Of a stretch of 41,674 nucleotides of DNA, positions 27,208-34,449 are shown piece after piece (the first letter of the stretch is position 1; each line of letters begins with the position of its first letter). The stretch covers positions 1 through 41,674 of the forward strand of contig NZ_JABXFD010000147.1 in NCBI RefSeq assembly GCF_013372625.1, written 5' to 3'. The notes beneath the pieces are model-generated. The model saw nothing but the letters and a program-made list of their open reading frames with translations, did no database searches and was not told the origin of the DNA. The DNA is from Actinomadura sp. BRA 177. GTDB taxonomy: Bacteria > Actinomycetota > Actinomycetes > Streptosporangiales > Streptosporangiaceae. A program made the position numbers and the translations under genes.

Positions 27208-28582
27208 GTGAGACGCTTTCCGCCTGTCCATGCGCTCGCGCAACGCGTGAACACGATGAGTCCGGCCGGCCGACTCATTGCCGTCCTTCTGCTCGCGGTC
27301 GCCATGGTCGCCGCGTCGCTCACGGGTGCGGAGGGCGAGTCCCGCATCGCCGCCGGCCATGCCGCGCCCAAGTTCGGCGGCCATTGGGTCGACAGCTGGG
27401 TGTCGATGCCGCAGCTGACCGAGCCGAACAACATGCCTCCTCCGCCGTTCACGCAGGACGACAAGGTCTTCGACGACGCGACGCTGCGGCAGACCATCCG
27501 CGTCTCCGCCGGCGGCCGGAACCTGCGGCTGCGGTTCTCCAACGCGTTCGGCGGCGCCGCGCTCCCCATCACCAAGGTTTCCGTGGCGCTGCCGGCCGGC
27601 GGGCGTCGGCGAGATCGAGCCGAAGACGTCCCGGTCCGTGACCTTCCATGGCAGTTCATCCGTCGTGATTCCGATGGGCGCGCAGATGGTGTCCGACCCG
27701 CTGAAGTTCCCGGTGGCGCCCCGGTCGATCCTGACGGTGACGATCTATCTGGCGGACGGTCAGGCCTCGACCAACATCACGTCCCACCCCGGCTCCCGGA
27801 CCACGTCCTACATGCTGGCCGGCGACCACGTCGCGGACACCGACCTGTCCAGGGCCACCACCGCCGACCACTGGTACTTCCTGAGCGGCCTTGAGGTGTG
27901 GGCCAAGCACGCCACGGCGGCGGCCGTCATGCTCGGCGACTCCCTCACCGACGGACGCGGCTCCACCACCAACAAGAACGACCGCTGGCCGGACCAGCTC
28001 CTGGACAGGCTGCAGTCTCACCCGTCCACGTCCGACATCGCGATCGTGAACCAGGCCGCCGGCGGGAACCGCGTCCTCAACGACGGGCTCGGCCCCAACG
28101 TCCTCGCCCGGCTCGACCGCGACGTGCTGGCGCAGAGCGGCGTCGAATGGCTGGTCGTCTTCGAAGGCGTCAACGACATCGGCACCGCCGCAGCCACTCC
28201 GCAGGCACAAAAGGAAGTCGCGGACAGCCTGATCGCGGCCTACGACCAGATCATCGTCCGCGCTCACGCGCAGGGCATCCGGGTGTACGGCGCGACGCTC
28301 ACCCCGTTCGGAGGCAACACCATGTACGACGACCCGGACGGGTACAGGGAGGGCGCGCGCAGCGCCGTCAACACCTGGATCCGCACCAGCCACCGCTTCG
28401 ACGCCGTGATCGACTTCGACCGCACGGCACGCGACCCGTCCGATCCCGGCCGGCTGCTCCCCGCCTACGACGTCGGTGACCACCTGCACCTGAACCCGAC
28501 CGGCTACAAGGCCCTCGCCGACGCCGTCCCCGCCGCCCTCTTCAGGCACAGGACACTTCCACCGACCTTCGCCTTCAACTAG
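27208..28582 (+). pseudogene. SGNH/GDSL hydrolase gene split by a one-base frameshift
   Basis: The 5' part (27208 to about 27600) encodes a signal peptide (hydrophobic LIAVLLLAVAMVAASLTG) and the family's N-terminal beta domain (WVDSWVSMPQLTEP, TLRQTIRVSAGG, LRLRFSNAFGG). After LPAGG the frame is lost. The rest, in the +2 frame to 28582, carries the catalytic SGNH blocks: GDSLTDG (Ser), GGNRVLND (Gly), GVNDIG (Asn) and DHLHLNPTGY (Asp-His). Removing one G in the GGCGGGCG stretch near 27600-27606 restores a continuous reading through GVGEIEPKTSRSV. The protein would be a secreted esterase of about 458 residues. The GTG at 27208 has GGAG seven bases upstream. The indel is either a real inactivation or a sequencing error; all catalytic residues are intact, favouring recent loss or error. 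Confidence 0.82.
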
Positions 28583-28872
28583 GACGGACGACCGATGACA
28601 CGTTCCCGGCCGCCACGTCGTCGGTCTCGAAGCGAGCCCGCCAGCCGTGGCGGACCGGGTCGGCCGAATTGTCGCCTTCAACTAGGACGGGCAATGGATG
28701 ACGCATCCCCGGGGGTCAGCCCGTCTCGATGTGAGCCCGTGGTCGGCGGCGGGTCGGGGCGGTTGAGTCTTCAGATTGGGGCGGACGGTGGATGACGTGT
28801 TCCTGGCGGGTCGTGTTGTCGGTTTGATGTGAGCCCGCCAGCTGCCGTGGACTGGGTCGGCCGAGTAGTGGG
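28573..28872. repeat. Three degenerate copies of a ~100-bp tandem repeat
   Basis: Copies begin at about 28573, 28676 and 28769, each with CTTCA at its start. Each contains an A/TxGGACGG-like stretch, then GGATGAC or CGATGAC, a GTGAGCCCG or GCGAGCCCG block, and a GGGTCGG block. Copy 1 starts inside the last codons of the SGNH gene (CTTCAACTAG), and copy 2 repeats that codon-plus-stop sequence exactly (TTCAACTAGGACGG). Periods are 103 and 93 bp. No frame is open across the copies, so the repeat is non-coding. I see no other feature in 28583-28900. Confidence 0.7.
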
Positions 28873-28920
28873 AGCAGATGGTGACCCGAGCCGTCCCCGG
28901 TGGCTGGCCCCCCGCCGCAA

Positions 28921-28948
28921 GGCCCTCCTCGTACGTGCGAGGAGGGCC
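28921..28948 (+). terminator. Stem-loop terminator upstream of the P450 gene
   Basis: GGCCCTCCTCG and CGAGGAGGGCC form a perfect 11-bp stem with a 6-nt loop. It ends the preceding SGNH/repeat region and insulates the P450 gene, which starts 39 bp later. Confidence 0.7.
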
Positions 28949-28958
28949 GCGCGCTTGC

Positions 28959-28972
28959 CGCATCGGGATGCG
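28959..28972 (+). promoter_or_regulatory. Candidate operator of the P450 gene
   Basis: CGCATC-GG-GATGCG is a perfect inverted repeat ending 14 bp before the P450 ATG. TATCTT at 28975-28980 could be a -10, which would place the repeat in the promoter spacer. No dedicated regulator gene is adjacent. Confidence 0.4.
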
Positions 28973-28986
28973 CATATCTTCGGAAC

Positions 28987-30195
28987 ATGAGTGATGCGGC
29001 ATATGACCCCTGGTCCCCGGAGTTCGTGGCGGACCCCTATCCGGCGTTCGAGCGACTCCGTGCGGAGCGCCCGGTGTTCTTCCATGAGCCCACCGGGCAG
29101 TGGGTGATCAGCCGCTACGAGGACGTCGACGCGCTGCTGCGGGACCGGAGGCTCGGACGGTCGTATCTCCACATCGCGAGCCACGAGGAGTTCGGCCAGC
29201 GCCCGGAGGCCGACTTCCTCAAGCCGTTCTGGGACCTGGTCCGCGCCGGGATGCTGGACGTGGAGCCGCCCGTGCACACCCGGCTGCGGCGCCTGGTGTC
29301 CAAGGCGTTCACCGCCCGCATGGTGGAGGGGCTGCGGCCGACGATCAGGCGCCTCGCCGGTGAGCTGACCGAGGCCCTGGCCGCGAAGGGGGGCGGCGAC
29401 CTGCTCGCCGAGGTCGCCGAGCCGCTGCCGGTGAACGTGATCGCCGAGATGCTCGGTGTGCCCGTCGAGGACCGTCCTCTCCTGCGCCCGTGGTCGGCCG
29501 ACATCTGCGGCATGTACGAACTGAACCCGCCGGAGGAGGCGCAGCGCACGGCCGTCCGCGCCGCCGTCGAGTTCTCCGACTACCTGCGCGGTCTCGCGCG
29601 CACCCGGCGGGACGAGCCGCGCGACGATCTCATCACCGCGCTGGCCCAGGTCGTGGACGAGGGCGACCGGCTCACCGAGGACGAGCTGATCGGCACCTGC
29701 GTCCTGCTGCTCAACGCCGGACACGAGGCAACGGTCAACGCGACCGGCAACGGCTGGTGGTCGCTGTTCCGCAACCCCGCTGAATTGGAACGACTCCGCG
29801 CCGACCCGTCACTCGTCCCCACGGCCGTCGAAGAACTGCTGCGCTACGACACCCCCGCGCCCATGTTCGAACGCTGGGTCCTGGAGGACATCACGGTCGC
29901 CGGCGTCGACATCCCCCGCGGCTCCGAGGTGGCGCTGCAGTTCGCGTCCGCCAACCGTGATCCGGAGGTGTTCGCCGACCCCGACCGGCTCGACCTGTCC
30001 CGTGACCCGAACCCGCACATCACGTTCGGACTCGGTATCCACTACTGCCTGGGCGCCCCGCTCGCCCGCATCGAACTCGCCGAGTCGTTCGGCGCGCTCC
30101 TCCGCGTGGCACCGGACCTCCGCCTGTCGGCCGAGCCGAAATGGAAGCCCGGCTACGTCCTACGTGGCCTGCAATCCCTCCGCGTGGAGTGCTAA
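28987..30195 (+). CDS. Cytochrome P450 (bacterial class I type)
   Basis: This is a soluble 402-residue haem monooxygenase. The I-helix oxygen-activation motif is AGHEAT (244-249), the K-helix E-x-x-R is EELLR (282-286), and the haem loop is FGLGIHYCLG with C354 as the axial thiolate. The C-helix motif HTRLRRLVSKAF is also clear. The ATG at 28987 is chosen because it gives the usual start (DPWSPEFVADPYPAFERLR); the frame is open further upstream but crosses the hairpin. No ferredoxin or reductase gene is adjacent, so redox partners must come from elsewhere. The substrate is unknown. It lies alone between two repeat-bearing gaps. Confidence 0.95.
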   Translation: MSDAAYDPWSPEFVADPYPAFERLRAERPVFFHEPTGQWVISRYEDVDALLRDRRLGRSYLHIASHEEFGQRPEADFLKPFWDLVRAGMLDVEPPVHTRLRRLVSKAFTARMVEGLRPTIRRLAGELTEALAAKGGGDLLAEVAEPLPVNVIAEMLGVPVEDRPLLRPWSADICGMYELNPPEEAQRTAVRAAVEFSDYLRGLARTRRDEPRDDLITALAQVVDEGDRLTEDELIGTCVLLLNAGHEATVNATGNGWWSLFRNPAELERLRADPSLVPTAVEELLRYDTPAPMFERWVLEDITVAGVDIPRGSEVALQFASANRDPEVFADPDRLDLSRDPNPHITFGLGIHYCLGAPLARIELAESFGALLRVAPDLRLSAEPKWKPGYVLRGLQSLRVEC

Positions 30196-30250
30196 CTCAC
30201 TACCCAGAACCTCGTGCGTCCGCCGCGCAGGCAAGAGGGTTCGAGCGTGA

Positions 30251-30500
30251 TGCCCTGTAGGCGTTGTAGGTGGTGCGCTGTTCTACCGTCCCTGGATGTT
30301 GTGCGTCTGCGGTACGTGTGGTGGAGGTCCGGGTGTGGTGTGCGTCGGTGCCCTGTAGGCGTTGTAGGTGGTGCGCTGCTCTATTGCCCCTGCTGTATGC
30401 GTGGTGGTGGTCCGGGTGTGGTGTGCGTCGGTGGCCTGTACGTCTTGCACGTGGGGTGCTGCCCTGCTGCCCGGGAACTCGTGCGTTGCATGCGCGGTGG
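30251..30500. repeat. Degenerate tandem repeat after the P450 gene (~83-98-bp unit)
   Basis: An identical 28-bp stretch beginning CCCTGTAGGCGTTG occurs at 30253 and 30351. A second identical 25-bp stretch beginning GGTCCGGGTGTGG occurs at 30326 and 30409. Together they define units starting at about 30251, 30349 and 30432; the third is more diverged and partial. The sequence is T/G-rich on the plus strand. It fills most of the 330-bp gap between P450 and the convergent methyltransferase gene, and I see no gene in it. Confidence 0.75.
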
Positions 30501-30525
30501 ACGCTCCAGGGTGGCGGGGTGCGGG

Positions 30526-31626
30526 TCAGTTTTTGAGGACGGCTGGGATGGGGATGTGCACGGTCTGGGCCAGCCAGCCGAAGCCGCCCAGGCCGGACGG
30601 GTCGGTCAGTTCGGCGTCCTCGCCGGCGTGGCAGAGGGCGGCGACGTAGGCGCGCGGGTCGCGGTGGGCCAGGTCGAGTGGCGGGCGGGTGCCGGAGAGG
30701 CCGAGGGCGCGGAGGGCGTCGCGCTGGGTGGTCAGCAGGGTGGACGTGGCGCCGGCGCGTTCACCCGCGGTGGTGCAGGCGTCCAGGGCGACGTGCGCGG
30801 TGACGTCGCATGATCCGTCCGGGACGGCGGGGACGGTGGCGCCGTCGCGGTAGCCGGTCAGCGTCCCGTACACGGGGCGGGTCTCGCGCGAGTGCGAGTA
30901 GTCGACGGCGAGCGCGAGCCCGCGGGACAGCCGTCCGACCACGGAGGCCCACGCGTTGCAGCGCGGGTGGCCGATCTCGGCGCGGTCGCCGGGTTCGCTG
31001 AGCGGCCACCAGCGCTCCAGCCAGTCGTGGTCTTCGGCGGACGGCGACGGGCCTGGACGCTCACTGCCGGTGGACGGGTCGACGAGCACGGTACGGAAGC
31101 CGTCCGGCGTGCGTTCGACCACGTCCAGCGGCACATTGTCGAGCCACTCGTTCGCGACGGCCAGCCCCGTGATGCGCTGCGGCAGGTCCGGCCGCCAGAT
31201 GACCTGGGACGGGACGTCGGCGGGGCGGGGTGCGATCTCCACCGCCGTAGGGACGAGCCGGGACGCCAGATCGGCGGGCGCGCAGGCCAGGATGTTGCCC
31301 AGCAGCCGCCCGGACCCGGCGCCGATGTCGACGACGTCCAGCGGGTCCGGCCGCCCGAGCAGGGCGTCGACCTCGACCAGCAGGCGGACGATGGCGGCGG
31401 CGAAGCGCGGTGAGGCGTGCACCGAGGTGCGGAAGTGCTCGGCCGGCCGCTCCCCGCGCCGGTAGAAGCCGTCCTCCCCGTACAGCGCCCGCTCCATCGC
31501 CGTGCGCCATGTCAGCCATTCGGAAACCAACGCCGCCACGCTTGTGACGTTACCGCGCGCAACCCCTCGTGCCGCGCCATCCGCAGCGCCGTCTGCCGTG
31601 TTATCTGCCGCGGCCCGTTCCGCCAT
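30526..31626 (-). CDS. MidA/NDUFAF7-family SAM-dependent methyltransferase (DUF185)
   Basis: This 366-residue protein has the family's SAM site VVDIGAGSGRLL (D100-x-G-x-G-x-G106), the preceding region GEDGFYRRGERPAEHFRTSVHASPRF that matches the typical GD-F-TSPE block, and VANEWLDNVPLDVVE, the MidA signature. The eukaryotic homologue NDUFAF7 dimethylates one arginine of complex I subunit NDUFS2, the NuoD homologue. The first ~25 residues are Ala/Gly-rich and may not be translated; a GTG at about 31539 is another start. It stands alone between the P450 repeat and a two-component pair. Confidence 0.85.
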   Translation of the reverse strand: MAERAAADNTADGAADGAARGVARGNVTSVAALVSEWLTWRTAMERALYGEDGFYRRGERPAEHFRTSVHASPRFAAAIVRLLVEVDALLGRPDPLDVVDIGAGSGRLLGNILACAPADLASRLVPTAVEIAPRPADVPSQVIWRPDLPQRITGLAVANEWLDNVPLDVVERTPDGFRTVLVDPSTGSERPGPSPSAEDHDWLERWWPLSEPGDRAEIGHPRCNAWASVVGRLSRGLALAVDYSHSRETRPVYGTLTGYRDGATVPAVPDGSCDVTAHVALDACTTAGERAGATSTLLTTQRDALRALGLSGTRPPLDLAHRDPRAYVAALCHAGEDAELTDPSGLGGFGWLAQTVHIPIPAVLKN

Positions 31627-31760
31627 GCCGGCCGGCCGCGACCGTCCACCCGGCGTCGACCACTACCTCCGGTGCCGGCCCTCTGGCCTGCGGGGGGTGG
31701 GGTAGGCCGTTCTTGGGGTGGAGGTGGGTCCGACCTTGGGCTGATCCCAGGCTGACCAGC

Positions 31761-31772
31761 GCGTACGTACGC
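31761..31772 (+). promoter_or_regulatory. Palindrome GCGTACGTACGC just before the histidine kinase
   Basis: A perfect 12-bp palindrome ends 7 bp before the kinase ATG at 31780. Its position over the presumed promoter makes it a candidate operator, possibly for the partner response regulator. Short symmetric sites of this composition also arise by chance in high-GC DNA. Confidence 0.35.
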
Positions 31773-31779
31773 TGTCGGC

Positions 31780-32949
31780 ATGGTGGCGAGCGTGTGGGAG
31801 TGGCTGCGGGGCAAGAAACCGCTGGTCGACGCGTTCTTCGCGGTGCCGATCCTGTTGATCGCCGTGCCCACGCTGCTGGGCGGCGCGTACGGGATGGGGG
31901 TGCGCTGGTACGCGTTGCTGACGGTGCTGCTCACCGCGCCGCTCGTCCTGCGCCGGACGTTTCCGCGCTCAGTGTTCGCGGTCGTCGCGCTGATCTCGTT
32001 CGTCCAGTGCGTGGTGGACGTGCAGCCGGTGCAGGCGAACATCGGCGTCCTCATGGGGATCTACACGGTCACGGCCGCCTGCTCGTTCCGCTGGGGGATC
32101 GCGGCGGCGCTGGTCGGCCTGGCCGGTGCGAGCATGGCCGCGGTGCGGTACTCGACCGGTGCGGACGAGCGCAAGTACGCGTTCCTGATGCTGACGGTGC
32201 TGGTGGCGGGCGTCTACCTGCTGGGCCTGCACATGCGGACGCGCCGCGCCTACCTGCGTTCGGTCGAGGAGCGGGCGGAGCGGCTGGAGCGCGAACGCGA
32301 CAACGAGGTCAAGGTGGCCATGGCCGCCGAACGGGCCCGTATCGCCCGGGAACTGCACGATGTCGTGGCGCACAACGTCAGCGTGATCGTGGTGCAGGCC
32401 GACGGGGCGTCCTACGCGATCGACACCGATGTGGGACGGGCCAGGCAGGCGCTGGAGACGATCTCCTCGACGGGCCGGCTGGCGCTCGCGGAGATGCGGC
32501 GGCTTCTAGGCGTCCTGCGGGAGGACGACGACGCGGGCGCGTTCGCGCCGCAGCCGGGGGTGGGCGAGATCGACGACCTGGTGGAGCAGGTCCGCGCGTC
32601 CGGGCTCGCGGTGACCTACGAGGTGGACGGGACGCCGGCGGCCATGTCGGAGGGACGGCAGCTCACCGTCTTCCGGATCGTCCAGGAGGCGCTGACCAAT
32701 ACGCTCAAGCATGGAGGCCCGCGGGTGAACGTGTCGGTCCGGCTGCGTTACGCGGACGACGCGCTGGAGATCCAGGTGGCGGACGACGGGCGCGGCGCGG
32801 CGGCCTTCGACGACGGCCGTGGCCACGGCCTCGCCGGAATGCGCGAACGCGTCGCCGTGTACGGGGGCGACGTCCGTGCGGCTCCGCGTCCCGGCGGGGG
32901 CTTCGAGGTGGTCGCGAAGATCCCGGTACGCGAGGAGGTCGCGGCATGA
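31780..32949 (+). CDS. Sensor histidine kinase, NarL/DesK-like (HisKA_3)
   Basis: This 389-residue membrane sensor kinase has five or six membrane helices between about residues 14 and 152 and no large external domain, so it probably senses the membrane or a buried ligand. A coiled coil (about 158-185) leads to the dimerisation/phosphoacceptor helix with H193 in ARELHDVVAHNVSVI. The ATPase has the N box QEALTNTLKHGG (N307), the DDGRG box at 336-340 and a HGLAGMRERV lid. It is translationally coupled (4-bp overlap) to its response regulator. Confidence 0.95.
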   Translation: MVASVWEWLRGKKPLVDAFFAVPILLIAVPTLLGGAYGMGVRWYALLTVLLTAPLVLRRTFPRSVFAVVALISFVQCVVDVQPVQANIGVLMGIYTVTAACSFRWGIAAALVGLAGASMAAVRYSTGADERKYAFLMLTVLVAGVYLLGLHMRTRRAYLRSVEERAERLERERDNEVKVAMAAERARIARELHDVVAHNVSVIVVQADGASYAIDTDVGRARQALETISSTGRLALAEMRRLLGVLREDDDAGAFAPQPGVGEIDDLVEQVRASGLAVTYEVDGTPAAMSEGRQLTVFRIVQEALTNTLKHGGPRVNVSVRLRYADDALEIQVADDGRGAAAFDDGRGHGLAGMRERVAVYGGDVRAAPRPGGGFEVVAKIPVREEVAA

Positions 32950-33644
32950 CGGAGGTCGAGGACGTGGTGGAGCCCATCCGGGTGGTGCTCGTGGACGACC
33001 AGGAGCTGGTGCGCGCGGGGTTCAGGATGGTGCTGGACGCGCAGCCCGACATCGAGGTCGTCGGCGAGGCGGGCGACGGCGTGCAGGCGGTGGACATGCT
33101 GCGGAGCACGCGCGCCGACGTCGTCCTCATGGACGTGCGAATGCCGCGGATGGACGGGATCGAGGCGACGTGCCTGGTAGTGGCGCAATCCGGGCCGAAA
33201 GTCGTCATCCTCACCACCTTCGACCTCGACGAGTACGCGTTCGCGGCGATCAAGGCGGGGGCCGGCGGGTTCATGCTGAAGGACGCCGGCCCGGCGCAGC
33301 TCATCGAGGCGATCAAGGCGGTGCACTCGGGGGACGCGGTCGTGGCGCCGAGCACGACGAAGCGCCTGCTGGACCGGTTCGCGGTGCATCTGCCGGACGC
33401 CGAGGAGAAGGCGGGCGGTGCGCTGGAGACGCTGACCGAGCGGGAGGGCGAGGTGCTGCGGCTCGTCGCGCGCGGCATGTCGAACGCGGAGATCGCGGGC
33501 CGGCTCTACGTCTCGGAGGCGACGGTCAAGACGCATATGGGACGGATCCTGATGAAGCTCGGCCTCCGGGACCGGGTGCAGGCGGTCGTCTTCGCCTATG
33601 AGACAGGTCTGGTGAAAAGCGGTCAAAGAGGTCGCTCTGTGTAA
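32946..33644 (+). CDS. NarL/FixJ-family response regulator
   Basis: This 232-residue partner of the preceding kinase has a receiver domain with acidic pair D17/D18 and phosphoacceptor D63 in VVLMDVRMPRMDG, and a conserved Lys in GFMLKDAG. The C-terminal LuxR-type helix-turn-helix reads LTEREGEVLRLVARGMSNAEIAGRLYVSEATVKTHM. Targets are unknown. The next gene on the same strand, 160 bp further on, encodes a chaplin-like surface protein and is a possible target, as is the ABC transporter after it. Confidence 0.95.
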   Translation: MTEVEDVVEPIRVVLVDDQELVRAGFRMVLDAQPDIEVVGEAGDGVQAVDMLRSTRADVVLMDVRMPRMDGIEATCLVVAQSGPKVVILTTFDLDEYAFAAIKAGAGGFMLKDAGPAQLIEAIKAVHSGDAVVAPSTTKRLLDRFAVHLPDAEEKAGGALETLTEREGEVLRLVARGMSNAEIAGRLYVSEATVKTHMGRILMKLGLRDRVQAVVFAYETGLVKSGQRGRSV

Positions 33645-33803
33645 CGCCTTGATTACTCCATGGTGACTTTTTGTCCTCATCGTGACGCTCGGCATTGCCC
33701 TACCTGAGAGTAGCTGGGTAACTACGGTACGCGACGCCGTCTTCGCGGGCGACGTCGGCAATGTCAGAACGGGCCTGCTAAGCCCACGTACGGGAGGACT
33801 TTC

Positions 33804-34127
33804 GTGTTCAAGAAGCTTGCCGCGACCGGCATCCTCGGCTTCGCCGTCGCCGGCTCCGCCCTGGCCGCGACGCCCGCCTACGCCTCCGCCTACGGCGGCG
33901 GCTGGGACCACGGCCACCACGGCCACCACGGCCACCACGGCCACCACGGCCACGACGGCGGAGGCATCGGGTCCAACAACCACACCAGCGGGAACTTCTC
34001 CATCCTGGGCGGCAACCAGGTGATCGCGCCGATCTCCGCCGCCGTCGACGTCTGCGGCAACGCCGTGGCCGTCCTCGGGATCGCCGGCTCGGGGGGCTGC
34101 AAGGGCGGCGCCGCCGTGCACGGCTGA
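33804..34127 (+). CDS. Short chaplin-like secreted protein with a His-Gly repeat
   Basis: This 107-residue exported protein has a signal peptide (KKLAATGILGFAVAGSALAATPAYA, cleavage near residue 27). A WDHGHHGHHGHHGHHGHDGG tract follows (about 34-53), and then one chaplin-type domain with LGGNQVIAPISAAVDVCGNAVAVLG and a second Cys in SGGCKGG. Chaplins are amyloid-forming hydrophobic proteins that coat aerial hyphae of streptomycetes. There is no LPxTG sorting signal, so it resembles the short, secreted type. The His repeat is encoded by 9-bp tandem units and is not part of the usual chaplin. The GTG start has GGAGG six bases upstream. A possible promoter is TTGCCC/TAACTA around 33690-33722. 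Confidence 0.85.
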   Translation: MFKKLAATGILGFAVAGSALAATPAYASAYGGGWDHGHHGHHGHHGHHGHDGGGIGSNNHTSGNFSILGGNQVIAPISAAVDVCGNAVAVLGIAGSGGCKGGAAVHG

Positions 34128-34161
34128 TCGACCACTGAACGGGCCCCTCACGCCCGTCCCG

Positions 34162-34194
34162 AAGCGCCGGAGACCATCCAGGTCTCCGGCGCTT
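34162..34194 (+). terminator. Strong terminator after the chaplin-like gene
   Basis: AAGCGCCGGAGACC and GGTCTCCGGCGCTT form a perfect 14-bp stem with a 5-nt loop, 34 bp after the stop. Confidence 0.8.
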
Positions 34195-34305
34195 CTCCAT
34201 GCCCGCTGAGACCCGGCATCCGTGCCCGCTTCGCCTCGCTATGGGGCCGCTGTGCGCGGCGGTGCCCGGCTGCGCAGCAGCGTCGGTGAGTGGGGGGAGG
34301 GGCTT

Positions 34306-34323
34306 GTACGACTCAGGTCGTAC
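34306..34323. promoter_or_regulatory. Inverted repeat upstream of the ABC transporter (distal)
   Basis: GTACGAC and GTCGTAC flank a 4-nt centre, about 130 bp before the ATPase gene. It is a candidate regulator site in the otherwise featureless 34195-34449 gap. Confidence 0.35.
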
Positions 34324-34397
34324 GCGGGCGATCCGGATAGCCGTGAGAGTGACGCGGAGCGTGGACGACGGGGCGATGGCAGCGGCGGCGTGAATTC

Positions 34398-34420
34398 CTA
34401 GCATGGTTGTCGATCAACCA
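34398..34420 (+). promoter_or_regulatory. Promoter-proximal operator of the ABC transporter
   Basis: TGGTTG and CAACCA flank TCGAT (34404-34420), immediately after TAGCAT (34398-34403), a good -10 hexamer. A repressor bound here would cover the transcription start. Such sites are typical of TetR-type control of MacB/FtsX exporters, but no regulator gene is next to it. Confidence 0.5.
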
Positions 34421-34449
34421 AGACCACGACGAACTCTGAAGGAGTCACC

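Noticed and set aside
28595..28795. 66-codon frame over the ~100-bp repeats
   Set aside because: It crosses repeat units in different frames, so it does not reflect a repeated coding unit.
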